From positions 124,001 to 188,000 of the forward strand of contig NZ_LNDD01000001.1 in assembly GCF_002865985.1 (NCBI RefSeq): a stretch of DNA of 64,000 bases, read 5' to 3'. Shown in pieces: positions 1 to 8,236 of this stretch. The notes beneath the pieces were generated by a model. It was not told the DNA's origin, did no database searches, and saw only the letters and a program-made list of their open reading frames with translations. Every line of letters starts with the position of its first letter. Positions within the stretch are counted from its first letter, which is position 1. The translations under genes and the position numbers were made by a program. The DNA comes from Thermotoga sp. SG1 (GTDB lineage: Bacteria > Thermotogota > Thermotogae > Thermotogales > Thermotogaceae).

Positions 1-285
1 AGGCCAGACTACGACTACGCAGACGGTGTAACGTTGAACGTTTTTGAAATCTCCGAGAAGACAGTGAACGTCTACAACACCTCAGGTGAGGTGGAACTGT
101 CTGTGAGAGTGGAAAGAAAGGAAAACGAAATACACGTTGAAGTCTTGAAGGACTCCGGAAAACCCTGGAAGCTGTTTTTCTGGAATGAAAAGATTGAAAA
201 CACTGAAGGAGCAGAAATAGAAGAGACAGAGAAAGGAACATCAGTAACTCTCAGATCTCAGAGAGCCATCTTGAAAACAAAATGA
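1..285 (+). CDS. GH31 family alpha-glycosidase (probable alpha-xylosidase), C-terminal end only
   Basis: Only the last 94 codons are present; the reading frame is open from the first base of the window. The visible part starts around RPDYDYADG and is all beta-strand-like, which fits the C-terminal beta-sandwich that closes GH31 alpha-xylosidases and alpha-glucosidases. No catalytic residues are in view, so the family call rests on this tail and on its place next to the fucose isomerase gene, where T. maritima has an alpha-xylosidase (TM0308). The gene ends in a hairpin shared with the converging isomerase gene. It could be another GH31 specificity. Confidence 0.65.
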   Translation, partial: RPDYDYADGVTLNVFEISEKTVNVYNTSGEVELSVRVERKENEIHVEVLKDSGKPWKLFFWNEKIENTEGAEIEETEKGTSVTLRSQRAILKTK

Positions 286-303
286 GGGCGCCATGCGCCC
301 TCA
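283..303. terminator. bidirectional terminator hairpin between GH31 and fucose isomerase genes
   Basis: A perfect 9-bp inverted repeat (TGAGGGCGC, loop CAT, GCGCCCTCA). The TGA at 283-285 is the stop of the glycosidase, and the TCA at 301-303 is the reverse-complement stop of the isomerase, so the stem carries both stop codons. T-rich sequence follows on the minus strand (ATTTTGTTTTC) and more weakly on the plus strand. Confidence 0.8.
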
Positions 304-1722
304 TTTCATCAGGACAAAATCGATACCAGTGATCTCACAGAAGATTCTGATCTCTTCCACATAGTCCCCATAGACACCGTGGATGTGGTTCGAAGAATAC
401 TTCGACAGAAACTCGTCTATCGGTGTTTCCATCTTCAAAAACGCGTGTGGCCAGTTGTTCTGTATGCTGTCTGCTATCTCGTAGTTCTTCTCCTCTCCAA
501 AGTCCACAAACTCTCCAGGAACGACTGTGAACCTGTATCTTCCATCTTCCCTTGTGAGTCTTCCGAGTGTCACCCTTCCAGGAGCTGCTATGTGTTTCAC
601 CGCAGCTCCCCCTGCCGGGAAGTAGAAAGTCTGTGGATAGAACTCTACCTTCTTCATGTTTTCATCTGGATCGAACGATCTGGCCGCAAAGTATGTGGCG
701 TGGTTTCCTGAGTTGCACAGGTCCAGTATGTTGTATTCTTTTACGTAGTGCCTCACGTCTGCAAAGAGCACCGGTGTTTTTGCAATCAGTTTGAATATCT
801 GCATCGTGAGTGCACCGTCAGAATCTGCTTCTGTTGCACACACGATCGGCTCGTGCTTTCCTTCCCAGTCGTAGGGATCGTTCAGGAAGGCCTCTGTCAC
901 ATCCATGGTGACGAAGTGTTCTGTGAGTTCGAGCTGACCCTTTATTCCAACAAAGTCCAATTCCATCTCCTCTACGATCTCTCTTACAGCATGGTAACTC
1001 TTTATCTGAAGTTCGAGCTTCTCAGGTGTGAGATACTTCCCATCGTAATGTACAGCTTTTGCCTTCTCTTCTATCCACAACCTTCCCTTCCTTGCTCTCT
1101 CGTCCGGTATCGACTGGCTCCTTCGAACGATCTCAAACTGGTCTATGTGTTCCACATCCACTCCAAAGATCTTGTTCCACAGATCTACGTTCGGTACCGC
1201 CGTGTACATCCCCATCGACCTTCCACCGAACATACCGTATCTTTGTCCTCTCAACTTCTTGTACGCACTTCCTGCCCTGATGAACGCCAGAACTTTTCTG
1301 AGAACTTTTTCGTCTTCTATGTCTCCCCACATCCTGTAGTGTTTCGTTCCATCCTGTTCCAGTGCTCCCGCTGCAGAAAGCATCGCCACCATCCCAGGAT
1401 ACTGGGGATTTATGTTGGAAAAGAGAAGAAAAGGCCCCGGTGCAAATTTGCTAGCAAGTACTGTAAAATGTGGAAACGCCCACACTGCGTAGTTGAATAT
1501 CGTCACCTCTGCCCCCTCTTCTGCCAGCCTTTTTGCTTCTTTTTTCACTATCGATGGTTTCCACACGACTTCTTTTGCCCTGATGACCTCCACTTCACCT
1601 GTCTCTTCCAGTGTTTTTGCTATTTTGTCTTCGAAACCCCTCACGATTCTTTCCAATTCTTTGTGTACGTATTCTCTTCCATCGGAAAAACTGATGAGTC
1701 CTACTCTGTATTTTTCCTTCAT
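301..1722 (-). CDS. fucI: L-fucose isomerase family protein
   Basis: A 473-residue ketol-isomerase of the L-fucose/L-arabinose isomerase fold, shorter than the roughly 590 residues of E. coli FucI. The metal-binding acidic residues are visible as E298 in ATEADSDGALT and D322 in FADVRHY, with H341 (SGNHATYF) nearby. It would convert L-fucose to L-fuculose in the cytoplasm using a divalent metal. Its ATG overlaps the stop of the upstream alpha-L-fucosidase gene in an ATGA, so the two are translationally coupled, and the fucosidase supplies its substrate. The gene is intact, unlike the kinase and aldolase of the same locus. The substrate could be another 6-deoxy or aldopentose sugar. Confidence 0.85.
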   Translation of the reverse strand: MKEKYRVGLISFSDGREYVHKELERIVRGFEDKIAKTLEETGEVEVIRAKEVVWKPSIVKKEAKRLAEEGAEVTIFNYAVWAFPHFTVLASKFAPGPFLLFSNINPQYPGMVAMLSAAGALEQDGTKHYRMWGDIEDEKVLRKVLAFIRAGSAYKKLRGQRYGMFGGRSMGMYTAVPNVDLWNKIFGVDVEHIDQFEIVRRSQSIPDERARKGRLWIEEKAKAVHYDGKYLTPEKLELQIKSYHAVREIVEEMELDFVGIKGQLELTEHFVTMDVTEAFLNDPYDWEGKHEPIVCATEADSDGALTMQIFKLIAKTPVLFADVRHYVKEYNILDLCNSGNHATYFAARSFDPDENMKKVEFYPQTFYFPAGGAAVKHIAAPGRVTLGRLTREDGRYRFTVVPGEFVDFGEEKNYEIADSIQNNWPHAFLKMETPIDEFLSKYSSNHIHGVYGDYVEEIRIFCEITGIDFVLMK

Positions 1723-3056
1723 TCTTCCACCGCCTCTAGGACAAGGGTTATGCTGTCTGTTTCAAGAAGTTTTCGTGGAACAAAGATTTCTACATTTTCT
1801 CCTGCGTTGTTGAATTTCACTCTTTCACCTGTCAGAAAATGCCTTACCGTTCCCGACAGAATGAGGTCTCTGATCACAACTTTCTCCCCATCTGGAATTC
1901 CAAGAAAGATGATGTAGTACCTGTTGTTCTTTCTGGTGAAACGAATTTCCATACCTTCTTCTGTTTTCGCACAGCATTTTCTCCAGACAGTGGTACCGTA
2001 TATCACATCGCCGTACTTTTCAAGCCATTCTCCAAGGCCAAGGAGTCTTTCTTTCTGAAGATCGGGAATGGTTCCGTCTCCTTTTGGACCTACGTTCAAA
2101 AGAAGATTTCCACCTTTACTCACCACATCCACCAGTGTGTGCACGAGTTGCTCAACAGAGAGCATGTGTTCTGGGCCTTCGTTTTGGTTGTAGCCAAAGG
2201 AAAGCCCTATTCCCCTTGTGAATTCCCATTTGTAACCTGGTAGATCTTCTGGATAGTTCACATGGTATTCTGCCGTTTTGAAATCCCAGTGCGGGACACC
2301 CCACCTGTCGTTCACCACACCTTCTGGATGTTTGTTGTAATAGTAAGTGAAGAGATATTTCAAATCTTCTTTGCCCTTCTCGGGCCAGCCCATATCGTTC
2401 CAGAGAACGTCGGGCAGATACAAATCTATGAGTTCCATAACCTGTTTGTATGCGTAGTCTGCATATTCATAGGTGTTGGGTCTTATGTAGGAGAAATCCT
2501 CAGGATACCTTATCGGCTCGGTCGTAAAGCGCCAGTCCAGACCACCGGAGTAGTACACTCCGAATCTCAAGCCTGCTTTCCTTACGGCCTTTGCGAGTTC
2601 TCCTATGAGGTCTTTCTTTGGACCTCTCTTTACAGCGTTGAAATCCGTGTATTTTGTTCCCCAAAGGCAGAATCCATCGTGATGCTTCGTGGTTGGTATA
2701 ACGTATTTTGCACCCGCTTTCTTGAAAAGATCCGCCCATTCCTGTGGGTCCCATTTTTCAGCTGTAAAAAGATCTGCAAAACGCTCATATTCAAAATCTT
2801 CACCGTAGGTTTTCACATGATATTCCCAGGTGGGGCTTCCCTTGATCCTGAGTGAATTTTCATACCATTCGGCGTACGGGTTCTGAAAAAACCACACATC
2901 CATCGGTACCTTTCCAAGTTCTCCCGTGGGTGTTGCCCAGCCAGGGACAGAATGGATCCCCCAATGGATGAAAATTCCAAACTTTGCCTCGTCAAACCAT
3001 TTTGGAAGCACGTGTTCTTTCAGTGATTCCCAATAGGGTTTGTAGCGGGGTTTCAT
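1719..3056 (-). CDS. alpha-L-fucosidase, GH29
   Basis: A 445-residue cytoplasmic (no signal peptide) retaining alpha-L-fucosidase, close to the structurally characterised T. maritima enzyme TM0306. The nucleophile is D221 in LWNDMGWP and the acid/base is E263 in KTAEYH; with a three-residue offset these match D224 and E266 of the T. maritima protein. The N-terminal catalytic barrel carries the GH29 motifs KFGIFIHWG and TTKHHDGFCLW, and a C-terminal beta-sandwich follows. The ATG at 3056 has a GAGGTGA ribosome site and an in-frame stop just upstream. It releases L-fucose from oligosaccharides for the isomerase encoded directly downstream. Confidence 0.97.
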   Translation of the reverse strand: MKPRYKPYWESLKEHVLPKWFDEAKFGIFIHWGIHSVPGWATPTGELGKVPMDVWFFQNPYAEWYENSLRIKGSPTWEYHVKTYGEDFEYERFADLFTAEKWDPQEWADLFKKAGAKYVIPTTKHHDGFCLWGTKYTDFNAVKRGPKKDLIGELAKAVRKAGLRFGVYYSGGLDWRFTTEPIRYPEDFSYIRPNTYEYADYAYKQVMELIDLYLPDVLWNDMGWPEKGKEDLKYLFTYYYNKHPEGVVNDRWGVPHWDFKTAEYHVNYPEDLPGYKWEFTRGIGLSFGYNQNEGPEHMLSVEQLVHTLVDVVSKGGNLLLNVGPKGDGTIPDLQKERLLGLGEWLEKYGDVIYGTTVWRKCCAKTEEGMEIRFTRKNNRYYIIFLGIPDGEKVVIRDLILSGTVRHFLTGERVKFNNAGENVEIFVPRKLLETDSITLVLEAVEE

Positions 3057-3073
3057 TGCTCATCACCTCTTTG

Positions 3074-3874
3074 TTACAGATCGTACCTCTGAACGATCTC
3101 CTCATATTTCAATCCATCGTGTATGATGGATTTTAAAGCCGTTAGAACTTCCTCCATGTTTTCTCTTTGGCACACGTTTCTTCCGAAAATCACCCTTTTT
3201 GCATCTGACTTCATCGATTCCTGGACTGTTTTCAGAATCTGCTTCAGATCATCCGACTTTGGCCCTCCCAGCATAAAGACGGGAACATGGAACCTATGAA
3301 TTATACGAGAAAGACGGTCTTCTCCCAAGAACTGAATTTTCAAAATGTCCGCTTCCATCTCCACAGCTATCCTTGCAGGGGATTCTATGAGGTCAGAATC
3401 GCTTTTTCCTGAAGAATTATCCCCCCACAGAACCGGCTCGACCATCAACGGCATATCCCATCGCTCACACTCTTCGATGGTTTCAACAATCACCTGAACA
3501 ACCTCAGATCGTGTGCTCTTTTCTAATCTCCATGGGAAAAGAACCTTCACATCATCTACTGCCTTTTTCACTGCCTGCTCCACAGAACTTATCAACTTAT
3601 GGGCGAATACTTTTTCAAATTTTCCTGGAGTAGATGAACCCACTGGGAAATCTATTGTCAAAATTCGATCAGGGACATTTTTTCCCTCGAACAAGTGTTC
3701 CGTCAACTTCGCTATACCGGGACTCAACAGAACTCCATCCACACCACAGGATATCACTTTCTTTAAAGTTTTCACAGGATTTTCCAATCACTTTGCATTT
3801 CCAAATATTAGGCCGTGATCTAGAGCAACGATTAGAGATCTATCGGATTTCGGGTTTAAAAATGAGAATCTCAT
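3074..3874 (-). pseudogene. class I (DhnA/FbaB/LsrF-type) aldolase interrupted by one in-frame TGA
   Basis: Reading from ATG 3872-3874 gives an N-terminus with the family motif LIVALDHGLIFGN, then a TGA at 3788-3790, and then in the same frame LENPVKTLKKV and the rest of a DeoC/FbaB-like barrel. The later motifs include ADILKIQF with the likely Schiff-base lysine, PVFMLGG and GRNVCQ. Relatives usually have a glycine at the stop position (GLENP), so a GGA to TGA change explains it. A TTG directly follows the stop and could re-initiate a 237-residue protein, but that product would lack the aspartate of the ALDHG motif. Behind a sugar kinase and beside fucose isomerase, the intact gene was probably a fuculose-1-phosphate aldolase. 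A sequencing error is possible. Confidence 0.85.
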
Positions 3875-3880
3875 CTCTTT

Positions 3881-5326
3881 TTAAAACCCGTAAATTCTGT
3901 TTCTGAGTTTTAGATATTCAAGGTATTTTTTCTGGAAATAATCATTTTTATCTGGCTGGAAATGCTCGTACTCAAAGTTCTTCGAAGTTTCCTTGAAAAA
4001 CTCTCCCCAGTTCTTCTGGCTAGTCTTTGCGATCATGGCTATCATGGCAGCACCAAGGGCAACACTCTCATGGACAGAAAGGACCTTTACAACACTGCCG
4101 AAGACATTTGCTTTTACCTCCAACCACTCCCTTAGTTGACTGCCACCGCCCGTTGCCACAATCTCATAGTCTTTCAATCCCAGTTTCTCGAACTCATTCA
4201 GACAGCTTCTCATTTCAAAAGCAGTTGACTCAAGAACAGCTGAGATGATAATATCTCGATCATCTGTATCTTTCAAGTTAAAGAACGCTCCACCGATCTC
4301 TTCCTTGTTGAACATACCACGAAGATAGGGAAAGAAAAAGACTGTGTTCTCTTGATACCTAAACGTTCTGAAAACAGAGTAATCCTCTTTGAGAATTTTG
4401 TTTAGAAGCCAATCGATACAGAACCCACCTGTGGGAAGTCCTGTGAGAAGATAGTATTTACCGGGGATACAGTGAAAGCCAGCCTAAAATATACTCGGAG
4501 CCTTTTTCAAGTACTCTTTTAGAGTTTCTTTGCTAACTGTCCAGAGTACAGCCTCTGTCGTACCGGAGGAGTCCAACACCTTGGTTTCATCGTGAACACC
4601 AGCAGCATAGGAAGCGGTTATATGATCCTGCCCAGCTGTGGTCACAACTGTGTTCTTTGGAAGACCAGTTTCTTCAGAAATCTCTTTTCTTATTCTTCCT
4701 CGAAGGACACCACTATCGACAACCTCTGGAAGATGCTCTTTCGGAATGCCAGATGCTTCCACCAGTTCTTCATCCCACTTCCCGGTAAGTATATTCATCA
4801 AAAGTGTTCTTGAGGAGTGTACCCTATCCATCGCGACGTTTCCCGTCAACAAAAAGGCTATTAAGCTTGTCACATCGAGCCATTTGTAAACTCTCTGGAC
4901 CAGTTCTTCGTTTTTTTTGTAGAACCTCTTCATTTTGAAAACCGAGTATATCCATGAAGGCCACAATCCTGTTTTTTTGAATATCACATTTGATGGAACT
5001 CTTTTTAAAAACTCTCTGTACTCTTCCTGCACGTTCTTGTTGTACCACATCATCCCATCCTGTAGTACTTCTCCATCCTGCGAAATTGGAAACACCGTTT
5101 CCCCAAGTGAAGAGATACCGATAGCTTTTATCTTCTTTTTTATCTCCTCAGGAATCTCTTTGAGAGATCTCAATATCCTTTCAAAGAGCTTTTTTGCTGA
5201 CAAAAGATCCCCCTCTTTGCTGGAAATCACCGGAGTTTTGAATTTTCTCAAAAACACAATTTTGAAATCATCATCGAACACCAGAATCTTTGTGTTGGTT
5301 GTCCCCACGTCTATCCCACAGTGCAC
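3881..5326 (-). pseudogene. FGGY-family sugar kinase (probable L-fuculokinase) interrupted by one in-frame TAG
   Basis: One frame of 482 codons encodes a complete FGGY kinase except for a TAG at 4484-4486. The N-terminal part has the phosphate-binding motif CGIDVGTTNTK, then TTAGQDHI and DSSGTTEAV. After the stop the frame continues with AGFHCIPGKYYLLTGLPTGG, and the C-terminal ATP site has VATGGGSQLREWL. Frame is kept on both sides, so this is a single nonsense change, not a frameshift. The GTG at 5324-5326 has a GGAGGG ribosome site. No good internal ribosome site precedes the ATG at 4315, so the distal part is unlikely to be made separately. The aldolase gene begins 6 bases after its stop. 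Its neighbours suggest phosphorylation of L-fuculose. Confidence 0.88.
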
Positions 5327-5345
5327 GAACAGTCCCTCCTATCCT

Positions 5346-6302
5346 TCAGAGGGCAAAAATCCCTTTCATCAACGCCTTTTTATGAAACGACAGATACTCT
5401 CTTACTCCGTTGAGATCCAGTCGGTCGGTGACGAGTTTTTCAAAAGGGAACTCCCCCGATTCTATGATCTTCACCGCTTCTTTCATGGTGAACGGGTTGA
5501 GATAAGAGCCCAGAATTTTCATCTCCTTTCGATAGATCTCAAACGGTGAGATATCGACTGTTTTGTCCTTTGCTATGACGCCAAACTGAAGAAACATTCC
5601 TCCCTTTCCAACATGATCGAAACACACCTTGAAACCCTCTGCTGTTCCAGAACATTCGACGGCAAGGTCGTATTCACCTTTCGGTTCATCCACCCTCAAC
5701 TCAAACGTTTGAGTGACGAATTCTGCCCGTTTTTCGTCCCTCTCTGAAAGGACAATCTCTGCACCTGGAAAGATCTTTTTGAACATCAAACCAAAGATCA
5801 CACCTATACTGCCTGCCCCCACTATGAGGATCCTGTCGAAAAACCCGTGCTTTACCATCTTCACTCCTTCGAGAACGCAGGAGAGTGGTTCTGCAAACAC
5901 CGCCCTCTCCACCGGTACATTTTCCAAGGGATAAACCTGCGAATTTTCCACAAGAACGTACTCCGCAAAACCACCCGGTTCTGTTACTCCCGTTGCCTGA
6001 AGACGCTCACAGAACTGAGGCATACCCTTTCTGCAGTACTCACACTCTCCACAAGCCCTGTTGGGATCTATCACGACCATCTGGCCCTTTTCAAAAGCAT
6101 CGGACTTTTCGACAACACCTGCAATTTCATGCCCTGGAACAACCGGATAGTTCGCGTTCGTTTCTCCTGAGAAAATCTTGTAATCAGTTCCACAGATACC
6201 ACAAGCAAGGACTTTCACAAGTGTTTGTCCTTTTCCAGGAACGGGCGTTTCCAGATCCACAACCTTCGAATCACCAGGACTTTCTATAAGAAGTGCTTTC
6301 AT
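5346..6302 (-). CDS. zinc-containing alcohol dehydrogenase (MDR family)
   Basis: A 318-residue medium-chain dehydrogenase. The catalytic-zinc motifs are ACGICGTDYK and PGHEIAGVVE; the structural-zinc cysteines are in CGECEYCRKGMPQFC; the Rossmann motif is VGAGSIGVIFG. It would oxidise a polyol or sugar with NAD(P). The nearest named relative I recall is TM0298. It lies 19 bases upstream of the kinase gene in the same orientation, so it belongs to the fucose operon and may act on fucose or a related sugar. It appears intact, with a GGAGGGG ribosome site before the ATG. The substrate cannot be read from the sequence. Confidence 0.85.
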   Translation of the reverse strand: MKALLIESPGDSKVVDLETPVPGKGQTLVKVLACGICGTDYKIFSGETNANYPVVPGHEIAGVVEKSDAFEKGQMVVIDPNRACGECEYCRKGMPQFCERLQATGVTEPGGFAEYVLVENSQVYPLENVPVERAVFAEPLSCVLEGVKMVKHGFFDRILIVGAGSIGVIFGLMFKKIFPGAEIVLSERDEKRAEFVTQTFELRVDEPKGEYDLAVECSGTAEGFKVCFDHVGKGGMFLQFGVIAKDKTVDISPFEIYRKEMKILGSYLNPFTMKEAVKIIESGEFPFEKLVTDRLDLNGVREYLSFHKKALMKGIFAL

Positions 6303-6314
6303 AACTTCCCCTCC

Positions 6315-6425
6315 TTACCAGACGGTGTACTCTCCATCTATTACAAGATCGTGACCGGTCATATAATCCGAGGCAGGACTTGCAAGAAAATGGTTTCTCC
6401 TCCCGGCACCGATTGTTTCAACACA
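6315..6425 (-). pseudogene. remnant of a short-chain dehydrogenase (C-terminal tail)
   Basis: Reading on the minus strand up to the TAA at 6315-6317 gives [20 protein letters not shown] followed by YTVW, the classic C-terminal signature of short-chain dehydrogenase/reductases. The frame is closed by a TAA at 6429-6431, so only about 35 codons remain and the catalytic Ser-Tyr-Lys region is gone. Upstream of the tail, GAGRRNHF looks like a deletion junction. T. maritima has a complete short-chain dehydrogenase (TM0297) at this place. The remnant ends 12 bases before the alcohol dehydrogenase start and still supplies its upstream sequence. Confidence 0.75.
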
Positions 6426-6457
6426 ATATTAACACACTACGATTGAATTCGCGTAAG

Positions 6458-6463
6458 TATAAT
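6458..6463 (+). promoter_or_regulatory. -10 box of the fructokinase gene
   Basis: A perfect TATAAT 45 bases before the fructokinase ATG. No good -35 hexamer lies at 17 bases. An inverted repeat ATTGT-6-ACAAT at 6412-6427 just upstream may be an operator shared with the divergent operon. Confidence 0.5.
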
Positions 6464-6507
6464 TGAGTTAAAGAATACGCTTCTTGAACACAGGAGGTGT
6501 AAGGTGA

Positions 6508-7455
6508 ATGAGCGTTCTCTGTACCGGTGAGATCCTCATAGACTTCATCTCGGAAGACAAAGGGAAAAATCTTTCTCAGAGCGAGCTCTTCAGAAAGAAA
6601 GCAGGAGGTTCTCCTCTGAACGTTGCCGTTGCACTTCGAAGACTGGGAAGGCACGTTTCTTTTCTTGGGAAACTCGGGAAAGACCAGTTCTCCTCGTTTC
6701 TCCTCGAAGTGATGAAAAAGGAAGGCATAGACACAACACACGTGGTTGTGGATCCTTTCTGCAAAACAACACTTGCCTTTGTAGCAAGGGACGAGATGGG
6801 AAACCCGGATTTCGTCTTCTTCAGGGAAAATCCGGCGGACACAAATTTGAGACCTGAAGAGGTGAAAATCAACCCGGAGGATTTTTCTTTCCTCCACATT
6901 GGATCTTACTCCCTCGCTGTGGAACCTTCCCGCAGCACCTATTTGAAAGTGATGGAAAAATTCCTCAAGGCGAGAAAGCCTGTCTCGTACGATCCGAACG
7001 TGAGGGCATCGCTGATAGAAGATAGAGAGTCGTTTGTCAAAGATTTTCTTGAGATCTCATCTAAAGTCGACATCGTAAAACTCAGCGACAAAGATCTTGA
7101 ATACATCTTCCAGGAAGATCTGGAGACTTCTGTTGAGAAGATTCCGATAAGAGAAGATGCAGTGCTCTTTGTAACAATGGGAGAGAAGGGATGTCTTGTG
7201 AAGTTCAAGGGAGAAAAGCGTCTGGTACCTTCCTTTAAAGTGAAACCGATCGATGCAACAGGATGTGGTGATTCCTTCACAGCCGCTTTGATACATAAAT
7301 ACCTGGAGAAAAAGCCAGAAACGATTGAAGATGCCGTTGAGATGGGAAGGTTCGCAAACGCCGTTGCGGCCATCGTTATCACGAGAATAGGTGGGGTGGA
7401 TGCGATGCCCACGTTAGATGAAGTCGAAACCTTTCTATCGAACCAGAAACGTTGA
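6508..7455 (+). CDS. PfkB-family carbohydrate kinase (fructokinase)
   Basis: A 315-residue ribokinase-fold kinase. The N-terminal substrate motif is GGSPLNVAVALRRLG and the C-terminal PfkB signature is DATGCGDSFTAAL, whose GCGD holds the catalytic aspartate and anion hole. It is the counterpart of T. maritima TM0296, annotated as fructokinase, and would phosphorylate fructose or another ketose with ATP in the cytoplasm. An AGGAGG lies 10 bases before the ATG. It is followed after 98 bases by transaldolase on the same strand, linking it to sugar phosphate metabolism. The exact sugar is uncertain. Confidence 0.88.
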   Translation: MSVLCTGEILIDFISEDKGKNLSQSELFRKKAGGSPLNVAVALRRLGRHVSFLGKLGKDQFSSFLLEVMKKEGIDTTHVVVDPFCKTTLAFVARDEMGNPDFVFFRENPADTNLRPEEVKINPEDFSFLHIGSYSLAVEPSRSTYLKVMEKFLKARKPVSYDPNVRASLIEDRESFVKDFLEISSKVDIVKLSDKDLEYIFQEDLETSVEKIPIREDAVLFVTMGEKGCLVKFKGEKRLVPSFKVKPIDATGCGDSFTAALIHKYLEKKPETIEDAVEMGRFANAVAAIVITRIGGVDAMPTLDEVETFLSNQKR

Positions 7456-7553
7456 GTTGATATTTTATTAACCAAAAACCAACCAAAATTTCTAAAAATT
7501 CCCAGTCGGCTCTTAAAGAAGATGAGAGAAAATAGCCTCTGGGAGGTGGAAAG

Positions 7554-8210
7554 ATGAAGATCTTTCTGGACACGGCAAATCTAGAGGAGATCAAAAAAGG
7601 TGTCGAATGGGGTATCGTCGACGGAGTGACAACGAATCCCACGCTGATCTCAAAGGAAGGTGCCGAGTTCAAGCAGAGGGTGAAGGAAATCTGTGATCTG
7701 GTGAAGGGACCTGTCTCCGCAGAGGTTGTTTCCCTCGATTATGAGGGCATGGTGAAAGAAGCAAGGGAACTTGCCCAGCTCAGTGAACACGTTGTGATCA
7801 AGATACCCATGACACCCGATGGGATCAGAGCGGTGAAGACACTCTCCGCAGAAGGTATCAAGACGAACGTGACACTCGTGTTCAGCCCGGCACAGGCCAT
7901 TCTTGCAGCCAAAGCAGGTGCAACTTACGTGAGTCCTTTCATTGGAAGGATGGACGATCTCTCGAACGATGGAATGAGAATGCTTGCAGAGATCGTTGAG
8001 ATCTACGAAAACTACGGTTTCGAAACAGAGATCATCGCTGCAAGCATCAGACACCCAATGCACGTGGTGGAAGCTGCTCTCATGGGTGTGGACATCGTGA
8101 CGATGCCTTTTAATGTCCTTGAGAAGCTCTTCAAACATCCGATGACAGACCTTGGTATAGAGCGTTTCATGAGCGACTGGAAAAAGTACTTGGAGAACCT
8201 GAAGAAATAA
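7554..8210 (+). CDS. tal: transaldolase (short, FSA-like subfamily)
   Basis: A 218-residue TIM barrel of the small transaldolase group, the size of E. coli fructose-6-phosphate aldolase. Visible motifs are [20 protein letters not shown], the Schiff-base lysine K83 in VVIKIPMT, and TLVFSPAQA with YVSPFIGR. It transfers dihydroxyacetone units between sugar phosphates in the non-oxidative pentose phosphate pathway. A GGGAGGTGG ribosome site precedes the ATG. It ends in a strong rho-independent terminator. It matches TM0295. Confidence 0.96.
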   Translation: MKIFLDTANLEEIKKGVEWGIVDGVTTNPTLISKEGAEFKQRVKEICDLVKGPVSAEVVSLDYEGMVKEARELAQLSEHVVIKIPMTPDGIRAVKTLSAEGIKTNVTLVFSPAQAILAAKAGATYVSPFIGRMDDLSNDGMRMLAEIVEIYENYGFETEIIAASIRHPMHVVEAALMGVDIVTMPFNVLEKLFKHPMTDLGIERFMSDWKKYLENLKK

Positions 8211-8236
8211 AAAGCCCGCTTCTGGCGGGCTTTTTT
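8211..8236. terminator. bidirectional terminator between transaldolase and proB
   Basis: A 9-bp stem (AAAGCCCGC / GCGGGCTTT), 5-base loop, followed on the plus strand by a T run. It begins right after the transaldolase TAA, and its T run reaches the proB stop codon at 8236-8238. Confidence 0.92.

Noticed and set aside
748-1917. A 389-codon open frame on the plus strand
   Set aside because: Antisense to fucI and the fucosidase, no ribosome site and no recognisable motif.
3788-3790. TGA in the aldolase as a selenocysteine codon
   Set aside because: Relatives have glycine there, not cysteine at a redox site, and I see no stem-loop downstream; the neighbouring kinase also carries an unrelated TAG, which points to simple mutation.
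4484-4486. TAG in the kinase as pyrrolysine
   Set aside because: Pyrrolysine is confined to a few methylotrophic lineages and methylamine enzymes; nothing here supports it.
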